Source: Archangium gephyra
GTDB lineage: Bacteria > Myxococcota > Myxococcia > Myxococcales > Myxococcaceae
Direction of reading: 5' to 3'
Assembly (NCBI GenBank): GCA_003243425.1
Contig: QFQP01000017.1
Span: 1-64,000 of the forward strand
Length of the DNA: 64,000 nt
A model generated the notes under the pieces. It worked only from the letters and a program-made list of their open reading frames with translations. It had not been told where the DNA came from and made no database searches. The translations under genes were made by a program, and so were the position numbers. Positions 44,701 through 51,656 of the stretch are shown in pieces. Numbering within the stretch: position 1 is the first letter of the stretch; the number at the start of each line of letters is the position of its first letter.

Positions 44701-47500
44701 GCGTCTTCGCGTCGGAGCCGATGGCGTTGGTCGCCGACAGGTTGACGGTGAACGTGCCCGGCGCCGGCGGCGTGCCCGAGAGCAGGCCCGTCGAGGCGTC
44801 GAAGTTCATCCACGCCTGCAGGCCGGTGACCGCGCGGGTGATGGGCGTCGTGCCTTCGGCGTTGAGCGTGTAGGCGAAGGCCTGGCCGGCGGTGCCGTTG
44901 GCGGTGAGCGCCGAGGTGATGACCGCGGGGCCGTCGACCGTGAGCACCAGGGTCTGGCTGCTGGTGCCGACCGAGTTGCTCGCCGCCACGCCGATGGACA
45001 CCGTGCCCGCCGTGGTCGGCGTGCCGCTGATGACGCCGCTCGAGGCGTTGAAGGTCGCCCACGACGGCAGGTTGTTGGTCGACAGCGTCACCCCGGAAGG
45101 CGTGGCGGTCAGCGTGTACGTCCACGCCGTGCCCACCGTGGCCGAAGACGTCAGCGCCGAGGTGATGACCGGCGCCGCGCCCACCGAGACCGCGATGGTC
45201 TTGTAGTCAGAGCCGAACGCGTTGGTGGCGACGACGGGAATGTTGAACACGCCGTTGGCCGCCGAGCTGCCGTTGAACGCGCCGGTGGTGCTGTTGAAGT
45301 ACACCGTGCCCGGCAGGTTCGACGCGTTGTACTGAATCGTCGCGCTGCCGCTCGCGGTGACGAGCACGTTGGTCCACGCGCTGCCCGAGCTGGCGACCGA
45401 GAAGGTGAGCGCCGAGGTGATGGTCGGCGCCGTGCCGATGGTGAGCGTCAGCGCCTGCGTCGCCGTGCCGTTCACGTCGCTGGCCGAGAGGTTGATGGTG
45501 GCGCTGCCCGTGGCCGTCGGCGTGCCGCTGATGACGCCGGTCGACGGGTTGAACGTGGCCCACGCCGGCAGGTTCGTCGCCGACAGCGCGATGGGCGCGG
45601 TGCCGTTGGCGGTGACCGTGTACGAGAACGGCTTGCCGACCGCGGCGTTGGCCGTGGCCGGGCTGGTGATGAGCGTGGGGATCTTCGCGAAGGTGCCGGT
45701 GACGGTGTGCGCCAGCGCGGTGGTGAACGTGCAGGCGCCGGTGCCGCTGCAGGTGCCGCCGGTCCACCCGGTGAACATCGAGCCGGCTGCGGGCACCGCG
45801 TTGATGGTGACCTGCGTGCCTGAAGCGAAGTTGCCGCTGACCGTCGAGCAGCCGGCGCCGCACGACAGGCCGGCCGGTGTGGCGATGAGCTCACCCGCGC
45901 CCGCGCCCTGACGGTTCACGGTGACGGGCAGCACCAGCGTCGAGAGCGTGTCGTCGTCGCCCGAGCCGTTGTCGAGCGCGTACTGCTCGACGGTGCCCGC
46001 GGGCGCGGTGGCGTTGGCCGTCACGCTGACCATGCCGGTGCCGAGGCCCGCGTTGACGTTGGCCTTGAGCGACCAGGTGACCGACTTGCCCGCGGGAATG
46101 GTGGCCAGCGCGTCGATGGCGCCGGTGCCGCTCGCCGAACCGCACGACGCACCCGACTGGGCGGTGCAGGTCCACGTGAGGGTGTTGAGGTTGGCCGGCG
46201 TGTTGGTGACGAGGCGCGCGTTGGTGGCGGTGGTCGGGCCACGGTTCAACACCGTGATGGCCCACGTGTTCTGCTGGCCCCAGGTGAGCGAGGTGGTCGC
46301 GTCGTCGACGGTGGTGACGAGGTCGACGTACTGCGTGGTGCCGCCGGTGGTGACCTTCGTGGTGACGAGCGGGCCGGTGAGCGGCTTTTCCTGGTTCGAC
46401 TTGCTGAAGTACCAGCCGTGGCGGATCTCTCCGGTGGCCGTCGCGTCAGCGCGCACGGTGATCTTCACCGTCGACGACGCGCCGGCGCCGACCGCGCCCA
46501 GGTTGCAGCTCACGGTGCCGCGCGTACCGACCGTGGGCGTGGTGCAGGTGATGCCGGCCGTGTCGACGGAGCGGAACGTGGTGCCCGCAGGCAGGTACGC
46601 GGTGAGCTCGGTGCCGGTCGAGGTCACCGTGCTGCCGTTGAGCACGCGGTAGGTGTACTGGAAGTCGCTGCCCGCCTCGACGCTGTCGGGGCCCGAGCCG
46701 TACGCCACCAGGCCGGGAATGAACGAGCCGAAGCTGTCGATGATGGCCTCGCCCCAGTGGCCGCTCTGTGCACAGCCGCCGGCGATGATGACCGCCTGCA
46801 GGGTGTCACCGATGCTGACCGCGTTGCGCGAGAGCGGCAGGTCGAACAGCAGCCAGTCCGTGTAGACGATGGAGCCCGCGGCGTTCGACTGCCACGGCAC
46901 GCCCGCTTCGTTCGAGAAGTTGAAGCGGCTGGTGAGCTGCGTGCCCTTGGTCACGTTGTTGATGGCCACGTAGTAGTAGGGCTGCTCGCGCACCGTGTGA
47001 CCGGGGTTCTGCAGCACCGGCAACACCACGAAGCGCACGTGCACCAGGCCGTCGGCGGGGTCGATGTCGGCGGTGGTGACCACCGAGTTCTGGGTGATCT
47101 TGTTGGCGTTGTACGAGCTGCCCTGGTCGTTGACGACGGCGGCCCAGTTGCCGAAGCGCGGGTAGCGCGCGGTTTCGGCCGACGTCAGGCCGGGCGGCAC
47201 CAGCGAATAGGGGCCGCTGGGCGCATTGACGGCGCTGGTCTTGTTGACGCCACCGGTGCGCAGGCCGAGCTGCGATTCCTGCGTGACGGGGTAGGCGGTG
47301 ACGCCGGGCGAGGTCGCGACCAGCGCGGTGCTGGTGGTCCAGCCGCTCAGATTGCCGCTCTCGAAGCCGGAGTTCGTGAAGAGCGCCTCTTCGGCCTGCG
47401 AGTGCGTGTGGGCCTCAGGCGCGACGGAGACCGGAGCCTCGGTGCAGGCGACCGCGAAGATGATCAGAGAACAAAGTGACGCGAGACGGAGGTGTCGCAT
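38762..47500 (-). CDS. Giant lipoprotein-OmpA fusion with 16 He_PIG and 5 Ig-like repeats
   Basis: About 2,912 residues from the ATG at 47500 (lipoprotein signal MRHLRLASLCSLIIFAVAC). In order: a beta-rich N-terminal domain (about 40-250), two DUF11-like segments (255-480), an InlB B-like segment (about 540-600), 16 He_PIG Ig repeats of about 82 residues (about 605-1935), and 5 further Ig-like domains (to about 2390). A MYXO-CTERM-like motif follows: GFGCSTSSG (C2398), a hydrophobic stretch and RRGSKK. A second signal-like stretch ends in TASAQ, then come an outer-membrane barrel (about 2446-2730), a thrombospondin-3-like DYDGDGIKNGDD and a C-terminal OmpA peptidoglycan-binding domain (SVRVEGHTDDRG). 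One continuous frame without a stop. Confidence 0.9.
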   Translation of the reverse strand: MRHLRLASLCSLIIFAVACTEAPVSVAPEAHTHSQAEEALFTNSGFESGNLSGWTTSTALVATSPGVTAYPVTQESQLGLRTGGVNKTSAVNAPSGPYSLVPPGLTSAETARYPRFGNWAAVVNDQGSSYNANKITQNSVVTTADIDPADGLVHVRFVVLPVLQNPGHTVREQPYYYVAINNVTKGTQLTSRFNFSNEAGVPWQSNAAGSIVYTDWLLFDLPLSRNAVSIGDTLQAVIIAGGCAQSGHWGEAIIDSFGSFIPGLVAYGSGPDSVEAGSDFQYTYRVLNGSTVTSTGTELTAYLPAGTTFRSVDTAGITCTTPTVGTRGTVSCNLGAVGAGASSTVKITVRADATATGEIRHGWYFSKSNQEKPLTGPLVTTKVTTGGTTQYVDLVTTVDDATTSLTWGQQNTWAITVLNRGPTTATNARLVTNTPANLNTLTWTCTAQSGASCGSASGTGAIDALATIPAGKSVTWSLKANVNAGLGTGMVSVTANATAPAGTVEQYALDNGSGDDDTLSTLVLPVTVNRQGAGAGELIATPAGLSCGAGCSTVSGNFASGTQVTINAVPAAGSMFTGWTGGTCSGTGACTFTTALAHTVTGTFAKIPTLITSPATANAAVGKPFSYTVTANGTAPIALSATNLPAWATFNPSTGVISGTPTATGSATINLSASDVNGTATQALTLTIGTAPTITSALTFSVASSGSAWTNVLVTASGSATIQYNASNLPGTVYFNSTTGAFNGSSAANGVFNIPVVATNAFGSDYKTIAVSVGAAPVITSALTSSATVGTAWTYTLTATPSGVTLSTNNLPSWATFNASSGVISGTPTTAGTVSIGVAASNSVGTSSQTLVLTVDGPAVITSALTANGTAGQAFAYTLNAEGTTPITRAVTGLQAWMNFDASTGLLSGTPPAPGTFTVNLSATNAIGSDAKTLTITIAAPPPTPTPPGINSALTASGAVGAAFTYTITASGAVPMTYAATGLPAWASFDAATGTITGTPSEAGSHSINIKATNSLGEDSKTLVITIVSAAVITSALTATAIVGEAFSYTTTASGSGPITFTATGVPAWASFAGGVLSGTPTAEGTVTVALRAENAGGADTKNLVISIRTRPLITSSLSAEGTVGTAFSYTVTASGTAPRTLTTGALPSWASFNASTGVISGTPTVEGSVSINLGVSNAAGTDSKTLTLVVRKRAEVTSPSTADAVVGELFSYTMTATGTAPLTLSATGLPAWASFNASTGVLSGTPSASGSVQVSLTADNAAGSDTRTLTITIRSKPVITSALMADATVGQAFSYAGSATGSATITWSATGLPAWATLNPSTGAITGTPTADVNASIVLTATNAAGSDSKTLNLTVRAKPGITSALAVDAVVGQAFSYAASATGTAPLSWTAPGLPAWATLNPSTGAITGTPTADVDATIALTVTNAAGSDTKNLVITVRAKPSITSALTAIATVGESFSYTVTASGTEPRTLSVAGLPAWASFSNGVITGTPTADVDATIALTVTNAAGTDTKNLVITVRAKPAITSALTATANVGDAFTYTLTATGTEPRTVSVSGLPTWAQFDASTGLISGTPDADVDASIVATVTNAAGSDSKTLQLTVRAKPSITSALTAIATVDESFSYTLTATGTEPRTLSVGALPSWLHFNASMGQLFGTPTADVDADIALTVTNAAGTDTKTLHITVRAKPAITSAMNAEAIVGQAFTFSVTATGTAPRTLSVSGLPSWLSFDASTGELSGTPSSDVDATLVITVTNAAGSASKNLHITVRARPVVTSVLAAEGIVGWPFSYTLTANGTAPLTLATGMLPGWLSFDAATGVLSGVPTGDAQEAVLVSVTNAAGSDTRTLVITVRTLPVITSASSLVGVEGAPLSMAITTTGTGPIVISATGLPAGLSLVNGVITGTPSAPGHSEVQVTATNGAGTVTQTMVIDVRSPLSVPVIDAPAANAALNTGTVVINGTLPAGEAGGQVKVSDGSTVICTAQVQADGSWSCTATLTEGAHSLTAKLVDISNFEGPSSAARDVRIDLSAPVGPTVTAPGSIVNTGTPTFSGTGEVGARVTVERNGYTVCVALVGADGTWSCTPSMPLPEGASAFAIVQRDAAGNTSATTTLTTTVDVTAPAMPTMTSPVAGSVMGNTMVTFTGTAEAGSTVKVFVDGEERCSAIADANGRFSCSAMLGDGGHQITVTSTDAAGNSTTTAAMNMQVDATAPAAPMLTTPIGGRSTGTPTYSGTGEPGATVRVVIDGQQACMTTVAANGTWSCTVTSPLSEGMHTVSITITDAAGHTSQSVDGTIDVRGSTGTVTPVTGSVGSNDNGHIEGTATPGATVNVYVDGQLVGTVTADENGHWGFDLPLLGAGEHTVSVGVVGQDGRETPAGETVLTVEQSSFDIGGGGFGCSTSSGSPTWLLAMLLLGALWRRGSKKVAKSVAAVAVATVATTASAQSVEVSGFDLEQLQLNPGARSALVVGGGDVLLPMDFRVAASLGYQHAPLVYFQDGERRAALVENRLTTTLSGAFGVLPWLEVGASVPLVVFQNGQAVTSSRGDMIAGAVPQQVSFGTPWLQARLAPFQERNGAPVDFGVTLAVGIPLGATGSLTSEPYVTGQVIAGAARTVGPVRIALDLGAHLRADRTIAVNDVIGSRLLGGLGVSTINGPLRGEVSLRGFIPLAGESVSAELLGGARYSFGDFEVFGLAGPGIGNAPGTPAFRALVGVSFGGVKSGRCTLQSADPSSCPGLDYDGDGIKNGDDACPMQAGSCAPIAAPVAVEAVKPAEVVESPAAVPVAEPVAEAAPQVELKQDRIEIHGEVHFESGRAVIGSESFPLLNQVAALLNAHPEVKSVRVEGHTDDRGGAAANMKLSKDRAAAVRTYLVKQGVADTRLTSEGYGQTKPVATNETAAGREKNRRVMFTIEQ
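41698..45680 (-). repeat. Sixteen tandem He_PIG (putative Ig) coding repeats
   Basis: Each unit is about 82 codons: P-x-I-T-S-A-L-T, then VGxxFSYTxTAxGTxP, LPxWxxFxxSTGxIxGTP, and a last strand ending (T/S)KTLxITVR. Units 9-15 are the most alike (shared AKPxITSAL and TADVDAxIxLTVTNAAG), pointing to recent amplification in the middle of the array. Units 2 and 16 are the most diverged. Confidence 0.9.
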
Positions 47501-47878
47501 GGTGCGACGCCGCAATGCGACCGCCGAGCCAACGTCTACAGGTTCAAAATCACACAGGTTTCCGCTGATCCCGGGCGAGTGTCGAAATACCCGGGATCAC
47601 GCCCGTCCCGGGGAGTGCGCCGTGACTCAGAGTGGCGTGATGACCCACGGCTGGCAGTGACGGCGTGCCGGAGCGCGTAGAAGTCCGGCTGGACTCACGA
47701 TGCTCGGTTCGTCGCTCGGGGTTCCGACACCAGGCGGCAGCGTGGTGCACCGTCGCGACACGCTGATCCTCCGCGTCCGCTCGAAGAACGACGGTCCGTC
47801 GGGCGCACTTCGGTGCGGAGTCGCGGAGCGGGTTCGCGACGAGCGTGGTGTGAGCGATCACACCGGCCAGTCGTTGCC
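47501..47878. other. Intergenic region upstream of the giant OmpA gene
   Basis: About 380 bp between the start of the giant gene and the tandem repeat. It presumably contains the promoter of the giant gene. Short ORFs here have Arg-rich, low-quality translations and I do not support them. The last 60 bp (from about 47815) are a degenerate partial copy of the tandem repeat that follows. Confidence 0.6.
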
Positions 47879-48215
47879 GGTTCATGCTGCCCAGTTCCGT
47901 TGAACTCACTTCGCCGCGAAGTCGCGGAGCCCGTCGGTGACGAGCGTGGTGTGAACCTTCAGCACCGCCCAGTCGTCGCCGGTTCATGCTGCCAGTTCAG
48001 TGGAACTCACTCCGCCGCGAAGCCGCGCAGCCCGTCGGTGAAGAGCGCGGTGTGAACCTTCAGCACCGCCGGTTCATGCTGCTCAGTTCGGTCGAGCTCA
48101 CTTCGCCACGAAGTCGCGGAGCCCGTCGTCGACGAGCGTGGTGTGAACCCTTCAGCACCGCCGGTTCATGCCGCTCAGTTCAGTCGAACTCGCCTCGCCG
48201 CAAAGTCACCGCGCC
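47879..48215. repeat. Non-coding tandem repeat of about 90-102 bp with conserved hairpins
   Basis: Units start at 47879, 47981, 48071 and 48163 (last partial), each opening GGTTCATGC. Spacings of 102, 90 and 92 bp are not frame-preserving. Within units, AGTTC-N4-GAACT can pair in copies 1, 2 and 4 and with a G-U pair in copy 3 while the loop changes. ACTTCG-CCN-CGAAGT pairs in copies 1 and 3. TGAACC near the unit end can pair with GGTTCA of the next unit. The array lies between the FUSC gene end and the giant gene start, leaving about 60 bp of unremarkable sequence before the FUSC stop. Confidence 0.8.
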
Positions 48216-48276
48216 AGAGAGCAACGAGCATGCAACGCCAGTCCCCGTGCACGGGCCAACCGCTCGCGGCCGACCA

Positions 48277-50370
48277 TCAAGGCAAGGCAGCGACCGGCAC
48301 CTGCGTCGCGACCGCGTGATGAAACACGAGCCGCTTCTCCGCATCATGAATCGCCTGCAGGTGCTGCATCAGCCGCGCGACCTGCCCCTGCAGCAACGTG
48401 TCCTTCAGCTCCGACTCCACACCCATGCTGCTCAACTCGCGCGGCGGCCGCTTCTCGCGCAACGCCCCCGCCAGCTCGTCGAGCGCCCCATCGAAGGCCT
48501 GCACCAGCGTCTCGGGCAACGGCGTCTCGGTCGGCAGCGACATCAACGCGATCGCCGACCAGCAGAACCGCCGCAGATAAAGCGGGAGCGTGATGAGCGG
48601 CTCCAGCTCCTGCTCACTCAACGTACGCTCAGCCACCAGGCGCTGCAGCGACACGTCAGCGTTCCCCACCAGCAGACCGAACCGTCTCCGCGCCGCCTCC
48701 AGCTCGGCATCGGGCGCGCGCGGCCTCCGCGACGTCACGTGAAAGAGCACCCGCAGCGCCTCGACGGCCTTCGCCAGCTCATCACCGATGCGCGTCTTCT
48801 CGGTGGTGGGCCACAACAAGCGAGACGCAATCAACGCCACGACACCGGCCGCGATGTTCGTCATCGCGCGGAGCCCCGCGAGCCTGTGGTCCAACCCGTT
48901 CAACTGCGCGAGCAACAGGAACGTCGGCGTGAGCAGCGCCGCGTACAACGCGTAGTTCACCTGAATCACCGACACGCTCACGGCGGCCATCACCGCGCAC
49001 ACCGGCAACAGCGCAGCCGGCGGCACCACCGCGGTGATCAGAATCGCGAGCAGCGACCCCAGCACGGTGCCTCCGACCCGCTGCAGCGAACGCATGAAGG
49101 TCGCCGGCGCGTGCGGCTGCAACACCACCAGCATGGTGATGGTGGCCCAGAAGCCGTGCTCGATGTTCAGCGCGCCCACGACCGCGACGGAGCCCGCGAC
49201 CAGCACGGCCACGCGCAGCGCGTGCCGGAACTCCACCGACTCGAGCCCGATGGCCGAGCGCAAGGTCACCCACCACGGGGCGCGTTCGTCCTTCGCAGGG
49301 TTCGTCACCGGCGCGACCGTCTCGAGCGCCGCGTCGATGGCGCCGAGCAATTCACCGGCGTGCGCCAGCTGGGCGCGCTTCAAGGGCTCGAGCGCGTCCG
49401 CGTCTTTCACCTGCTGCACCAGGGTGGTGGCGGAGATCTCCGCGCGCGGCACGGGCGCCTTCTCGTTCTCGTCGATGGCGAACGTGGCCAGCGCGCGGCA
49501 CGCGTGGGCGATCTGCGAGAGCTGCCTGTCGAGCTCCTTGCGAATCGGCACCGGCAATTGCCCGGGGCCGGCGCTCTCGAGCACGTCGGTCAGCGCGACG
49601 ATGCGACCGAACGTCTGGTCACACGTCTGCACCAACCCGAGCAGCCAGCTCAGCTTGTCGTTCATGCCGCGCGTGTTGCCGCGAATCGCCGTGAGGTGCG
49701 TGCGCGCGTTCTCGATGGCGGCGCGCACCATCGTGTGGTCCTTCTGGTGGAGCGTGTGCCAGCTGCGCGAGCCGGCCTCGCTCAGCTGCGCGGCGAGCTG
49801 GTCGACGTGGGCGGCCAGCGCGTCGAAGCACGCAGCCACCGCCTTTCGCGCCGGAGAAAACTGCCGCACCGGCCACACCACGAGCGCGAGCAACGCGGCC
49901 CAGGCGACGCCCGCTGCATTCAACCCACCGCGCTCGAGGCTCGCCGCCACGCCGTGCGCCGGCTGCGCCTGCGCGATGAGGAACATCACCGAAGTGACCG
50001 TGCCCACGCTGATGGCCTCGTTGCCCAGCACCCGCACCAGCGCGCCGGTCGACACCACCACGAACGTCACCAGCACGCTGGCCCACAACGAGGGCCCGAC
50101 GAACGACCCCAGCACCACCGCAGACGAGCCCGCGAGCAGCAGCGCGAAGAACGTGCGCGCGCGCGTGGCGTAGGCACCACCTTTGTCGGAAGTGGTGGCC
50201 ACGAACCCCGCGATGCCCGCCCAGTGGAACTCGGGGTGGCCCCAACACGCGCCGAGCAGCAGGGGAATGAAGGTCGCCGCCGCGGCGCGCAGGCCCAGCA
50301 TCACCGTGAACTGCCGCGTCTCGAGCTTCGTGGCCTCCTGCAGTGGTTGAACGAGCCGCTCCAACGCCAT
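48277..50370 (-). CDS. FUSC-family membrane transporter
   Basis: 697 residues from the ATG MALERLVQPLQEATKL (a TTG three codons earlier is possible). Two halves each hold a cluster of about six hydrophobic helices (about residues 25-170 and 375-500), each followed by a long helical cytoplasmic domain. This is the layout of FUSC/YccS/AaeB-like aromatic-acid efflux proteins. The second half has LRVAVLVAGSVAVV...EHGFWATITMLVVLQPHAPATFMRSLQRVGGTVLGSL, the FUSC core signature. The substrate is unknown; lipophilic acids are typical. It is divergent from the luciferase-like gene, with 74 bp between. Confidence 0.88.
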   Translation of the reverse strand: MALERLVQPLQEATKLETRQFTVMLGLRAAAATFIPLLLGACWGHPEFHWAGIAGFVATTSDKGGAYATRARTFFALLLAGSSAVVLGSFVGPSLWASVLVTFVVVSTGALVRVLGNEAISVGTVTSVMFLIAQAQPAHGVAASLERGGLNAAGVAWAALLALVVWPVRQFSPARKAVAACFDALAAHVDQLAAQLSEAGSRSWHTLHQKDHTMVRAAIENARTHLTAIRGNTRGMNDKLSWLLGLVQTCDQTFGRIVALTDVLESAGPGQLPVPIRKELDRQLSQIAHACRALATFAIDENEKAPVPRAEISATTLVQQVKDADALEPLKRAQLAHAGELLGAIDAALETVAPVTNPAKDERAPWWVTLRSAIGLESVEFRHALRVAVLVAGSVAVVGALNIEHGFWATITMLVVLQPHAPATFMRSLQRVGGTVLGSLLAILITAVVPPAALLPVCAVMAAVSVSVIQVNYALYAALLTPTFLLLAQLNGLDHRLAGLRAMTNIAAGVVALIASRLLWPTTEKTRIGDELAKAVEALRVLFHVTSRRPRAPDAELEAARRRFGLLVGNADVSLQRLVAERTLSEQELEPLITLPLYLRRFCWSAIALMSLPTETPLPETLVQAFDGALDELAGALREKRPPRELSSMGVESELKDTLLQGQVARLMQHLQAIHDAEKRLVFHHAVATQVPVAALP

Positions 50371-50444
50371 GCCGGTCAATGTAGCGACGAGCGCGCGACA
50401 TTCACGAGCGAAGCGTGTGTACCGGCGCTAGTTGCCGCCGCGTG

Positions 50445-51431
50445 ATGAGCCGTTCGATTCCACTGTCCGTTCTCGACCTCGCGCCGGTGTGTGAAGGCAG
50501 CGACGCGGGTCAGTCGTTCCGCAACTCGCTCGACCTCGCGCAGCACGCCGAACGCTGGGGCTACCAGCGCTACTGGCTGGCCGAGCACCACAACATGCCG
50601 GGCATCGCGTCGGCCGCGACCAGCGTGGTGATGGGCTTCATCGCGCAGGGCACGAAGACCATTCGGGTGGGCGCCGGCGGCGTGATGCTGCCCAACCACG
50701 CGCCGCTGCTCATCGCCGAGCAGTTCGGCACGCTGGCGGCGCTGTTCCCCAACCGCATCGACCTCGGAGTCGGCCGCGCCCCCGGCACCGACGGCCTCAC
50801 CTCCCGCGCCCTGCGCCGCGATCCGTCGGCCGCCGACACCTTCCCCGACGACGTGCAGGAGCTCATGCACTGGTTCGCGCCGGAGCGCCCGGGGCAGAAG
50901 GTGCGCGCGGTGCCGGGCGTCGGCCTCGAGGTGCCGGTGTGGATTCTGGGGTCGAGCCTGTTCGGCGCGCAGCTCGCGGCGGCCCTGGGGCTGCCGTACG
51001 CGTTCGCTTCGCACTTCGCGCCCGACGCGTTGGACCAGGCGCTGGCCATCTACCGCGAGCGCTTCGTGCCGTCGGAGAAGTACCCGAAGCCTCACGCGAT
51101 GGTTGCGTACAACGTGATCGCGGCCGACACGGATCGTGAAGCGGAGAAGTTATCCACCTCCGTGTTGAGACAGTTCTTGAACGTGCGCAAAGGCACGCCG
51201 GGGAAATTGCAGGCGCCGGTCGATTCCCTCGTGCTCGACCCGGCGGAGCAGGCCTTCGTCGACCACATGCTTCAGTGCCGCGCAGTGGGAGCGCCGGACA
51301 CGGTGCGCTCGAAGCTCGATGCGTTCATCCAGCGCACGCAGCCTGACGAACTCATCATCACCGGGCAGATCTTCGACCACGCCGCGCGCCTGCACTCGTA
51401 CGAGCTGCTCGCGCAGGTGATGAAGGACTGA
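50445..51431 (+). CDS. LLM-class flavin-dependent oxidoreductase (YhbW-like)
   Basis: 328 residues of the bacterial luciferase-like TIM barrel. The N-terminus, LSVLDLAPVCEG, is followed by AQHAERWGYQRYWLAEHHNMPGIAS, RVGAGGVMLPNHAPLLIAEQFGTLAALFPNRIDLGVGRAPGTD, and VWILGSSLFGAQLAAALGLPYAFASHF. These are the motifs of the E. coli YhbW subgroup. Members use reduced FMN; the physiological substrate is not known. The ATG at 50445 is preceded in frame by a GTG at 50442. It is convergent with the AbiEi/DUF559 gene, and repeat copy A lies between them. Confidence 0.9.
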   Translation: MSRSIPLSVLDLAPVCEGSDAGQSFRNSLDLAQHAERWGYQRYWLAEHHNMPGIASAATSVVMGFIAQGTKTIRVGAGGVMLPNHAPLLIAEQFGTLAALFPNRIDLGVGRAPGTDGLTSRALRRDPSAADTFPDDVQELMHWFAPERPGQKVRAVPGVGLEVPVWILGSSLFGAQLAAALGLPYAFASHFAPDALDQALAIYRERFVPSEKYPKPHAMVAYNVIAADTDREAEKLSTSVLRQFLNVRKGTPGKLQAPVDSLVLDPAEQAFVDHMLQCRAVGAPDTVRSKLDAFIQRTQPDELIITGQIFDHAARLHSYELLAQVMKD

Positions 51432-51531
51432 AACGACAGCTTGAAGGTGGGTGGTGCGCGAAGGGCCCGCGACCTCGTGCTCGACTCACGCTGGCTCCTC
51501 ACCTGTGAGCAGGTTGGGCGCAACTGGCAGC

Positions 51532-51656
51532 GACTTGGGGAGCGGAGCCGGCCCAAACCACCGGCCGGAAAGACGTAAGCGTCCTTCGCGGCGTGCCGGG
51601 GGGCCTGCGCGGGACGAGCAACGTCGAGAGCCCGCACACCCGCCTTCATTCAGGCC
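51532..51656 (+). repeat. Structured direct repeat, copy A
   Basis: This copy aligns without gaps to 52655-52779 (constant offset 1,123 bp). Identity is 65 of 67 in the first part, 75 of 80 over 51532-51611, lower to 51645, and near complete again at the CATTCAGGCC end. The + strand core can fold as a three-way junction. P1 is GCGGAG/CTTCGC (51542-51547 with 51584-51589, one G-U pair). P2 is CCGGCC/GGCCGG (51548-51553 with 51563-51568). An AAA linker and P3, GACG/CGTC with a TAAG loop (51572-51583), follow. It lies between convergent genes and includes the stop codon of the AbiEi/DUF559 gene. Confidence 0.85.

Noticed and set aside
41492..45823. A 1,443-codon + strand open frame with Arg/His-rich translation
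   Set aside because: It is the antisense shadow of the He_PIG repeats of the giant minus-strand gene; high GC keeps it free of stops.
47700..48055. Small + strand ORFs inside the intergenic tandem repeat
   Set aside because: Unit lengths break the frame between copies and no ribosome site is seen.
47879..48215. CRISPR array
   Set aside because: Repeats are contiguous 90-102-bp units without unique spacers, and no cas genes are present.
47986..50445. An 819-codon + strand ORF
   Set aside because: Antisense of the FUSC transporter gene, with low-complexity Arg/Gln composition.
51532..51611. A known c-di-GMP-I (GEMM) riboswitch
   Set aside because: Although it has a two-hairpin junction, the conserved GGGCAAACC and GGGACGCAAAGC stretches are absent.
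51532..51649. A conserved minus-strand small ORF shared by both repeat copies (ATG at 51649 and 52772)
   Set aside because: Mismatches between copies fall mostly at second and third codon positions with almost none at first, not a coding pattern; the ORFs have no plausible ribosome site and diverge after the core.
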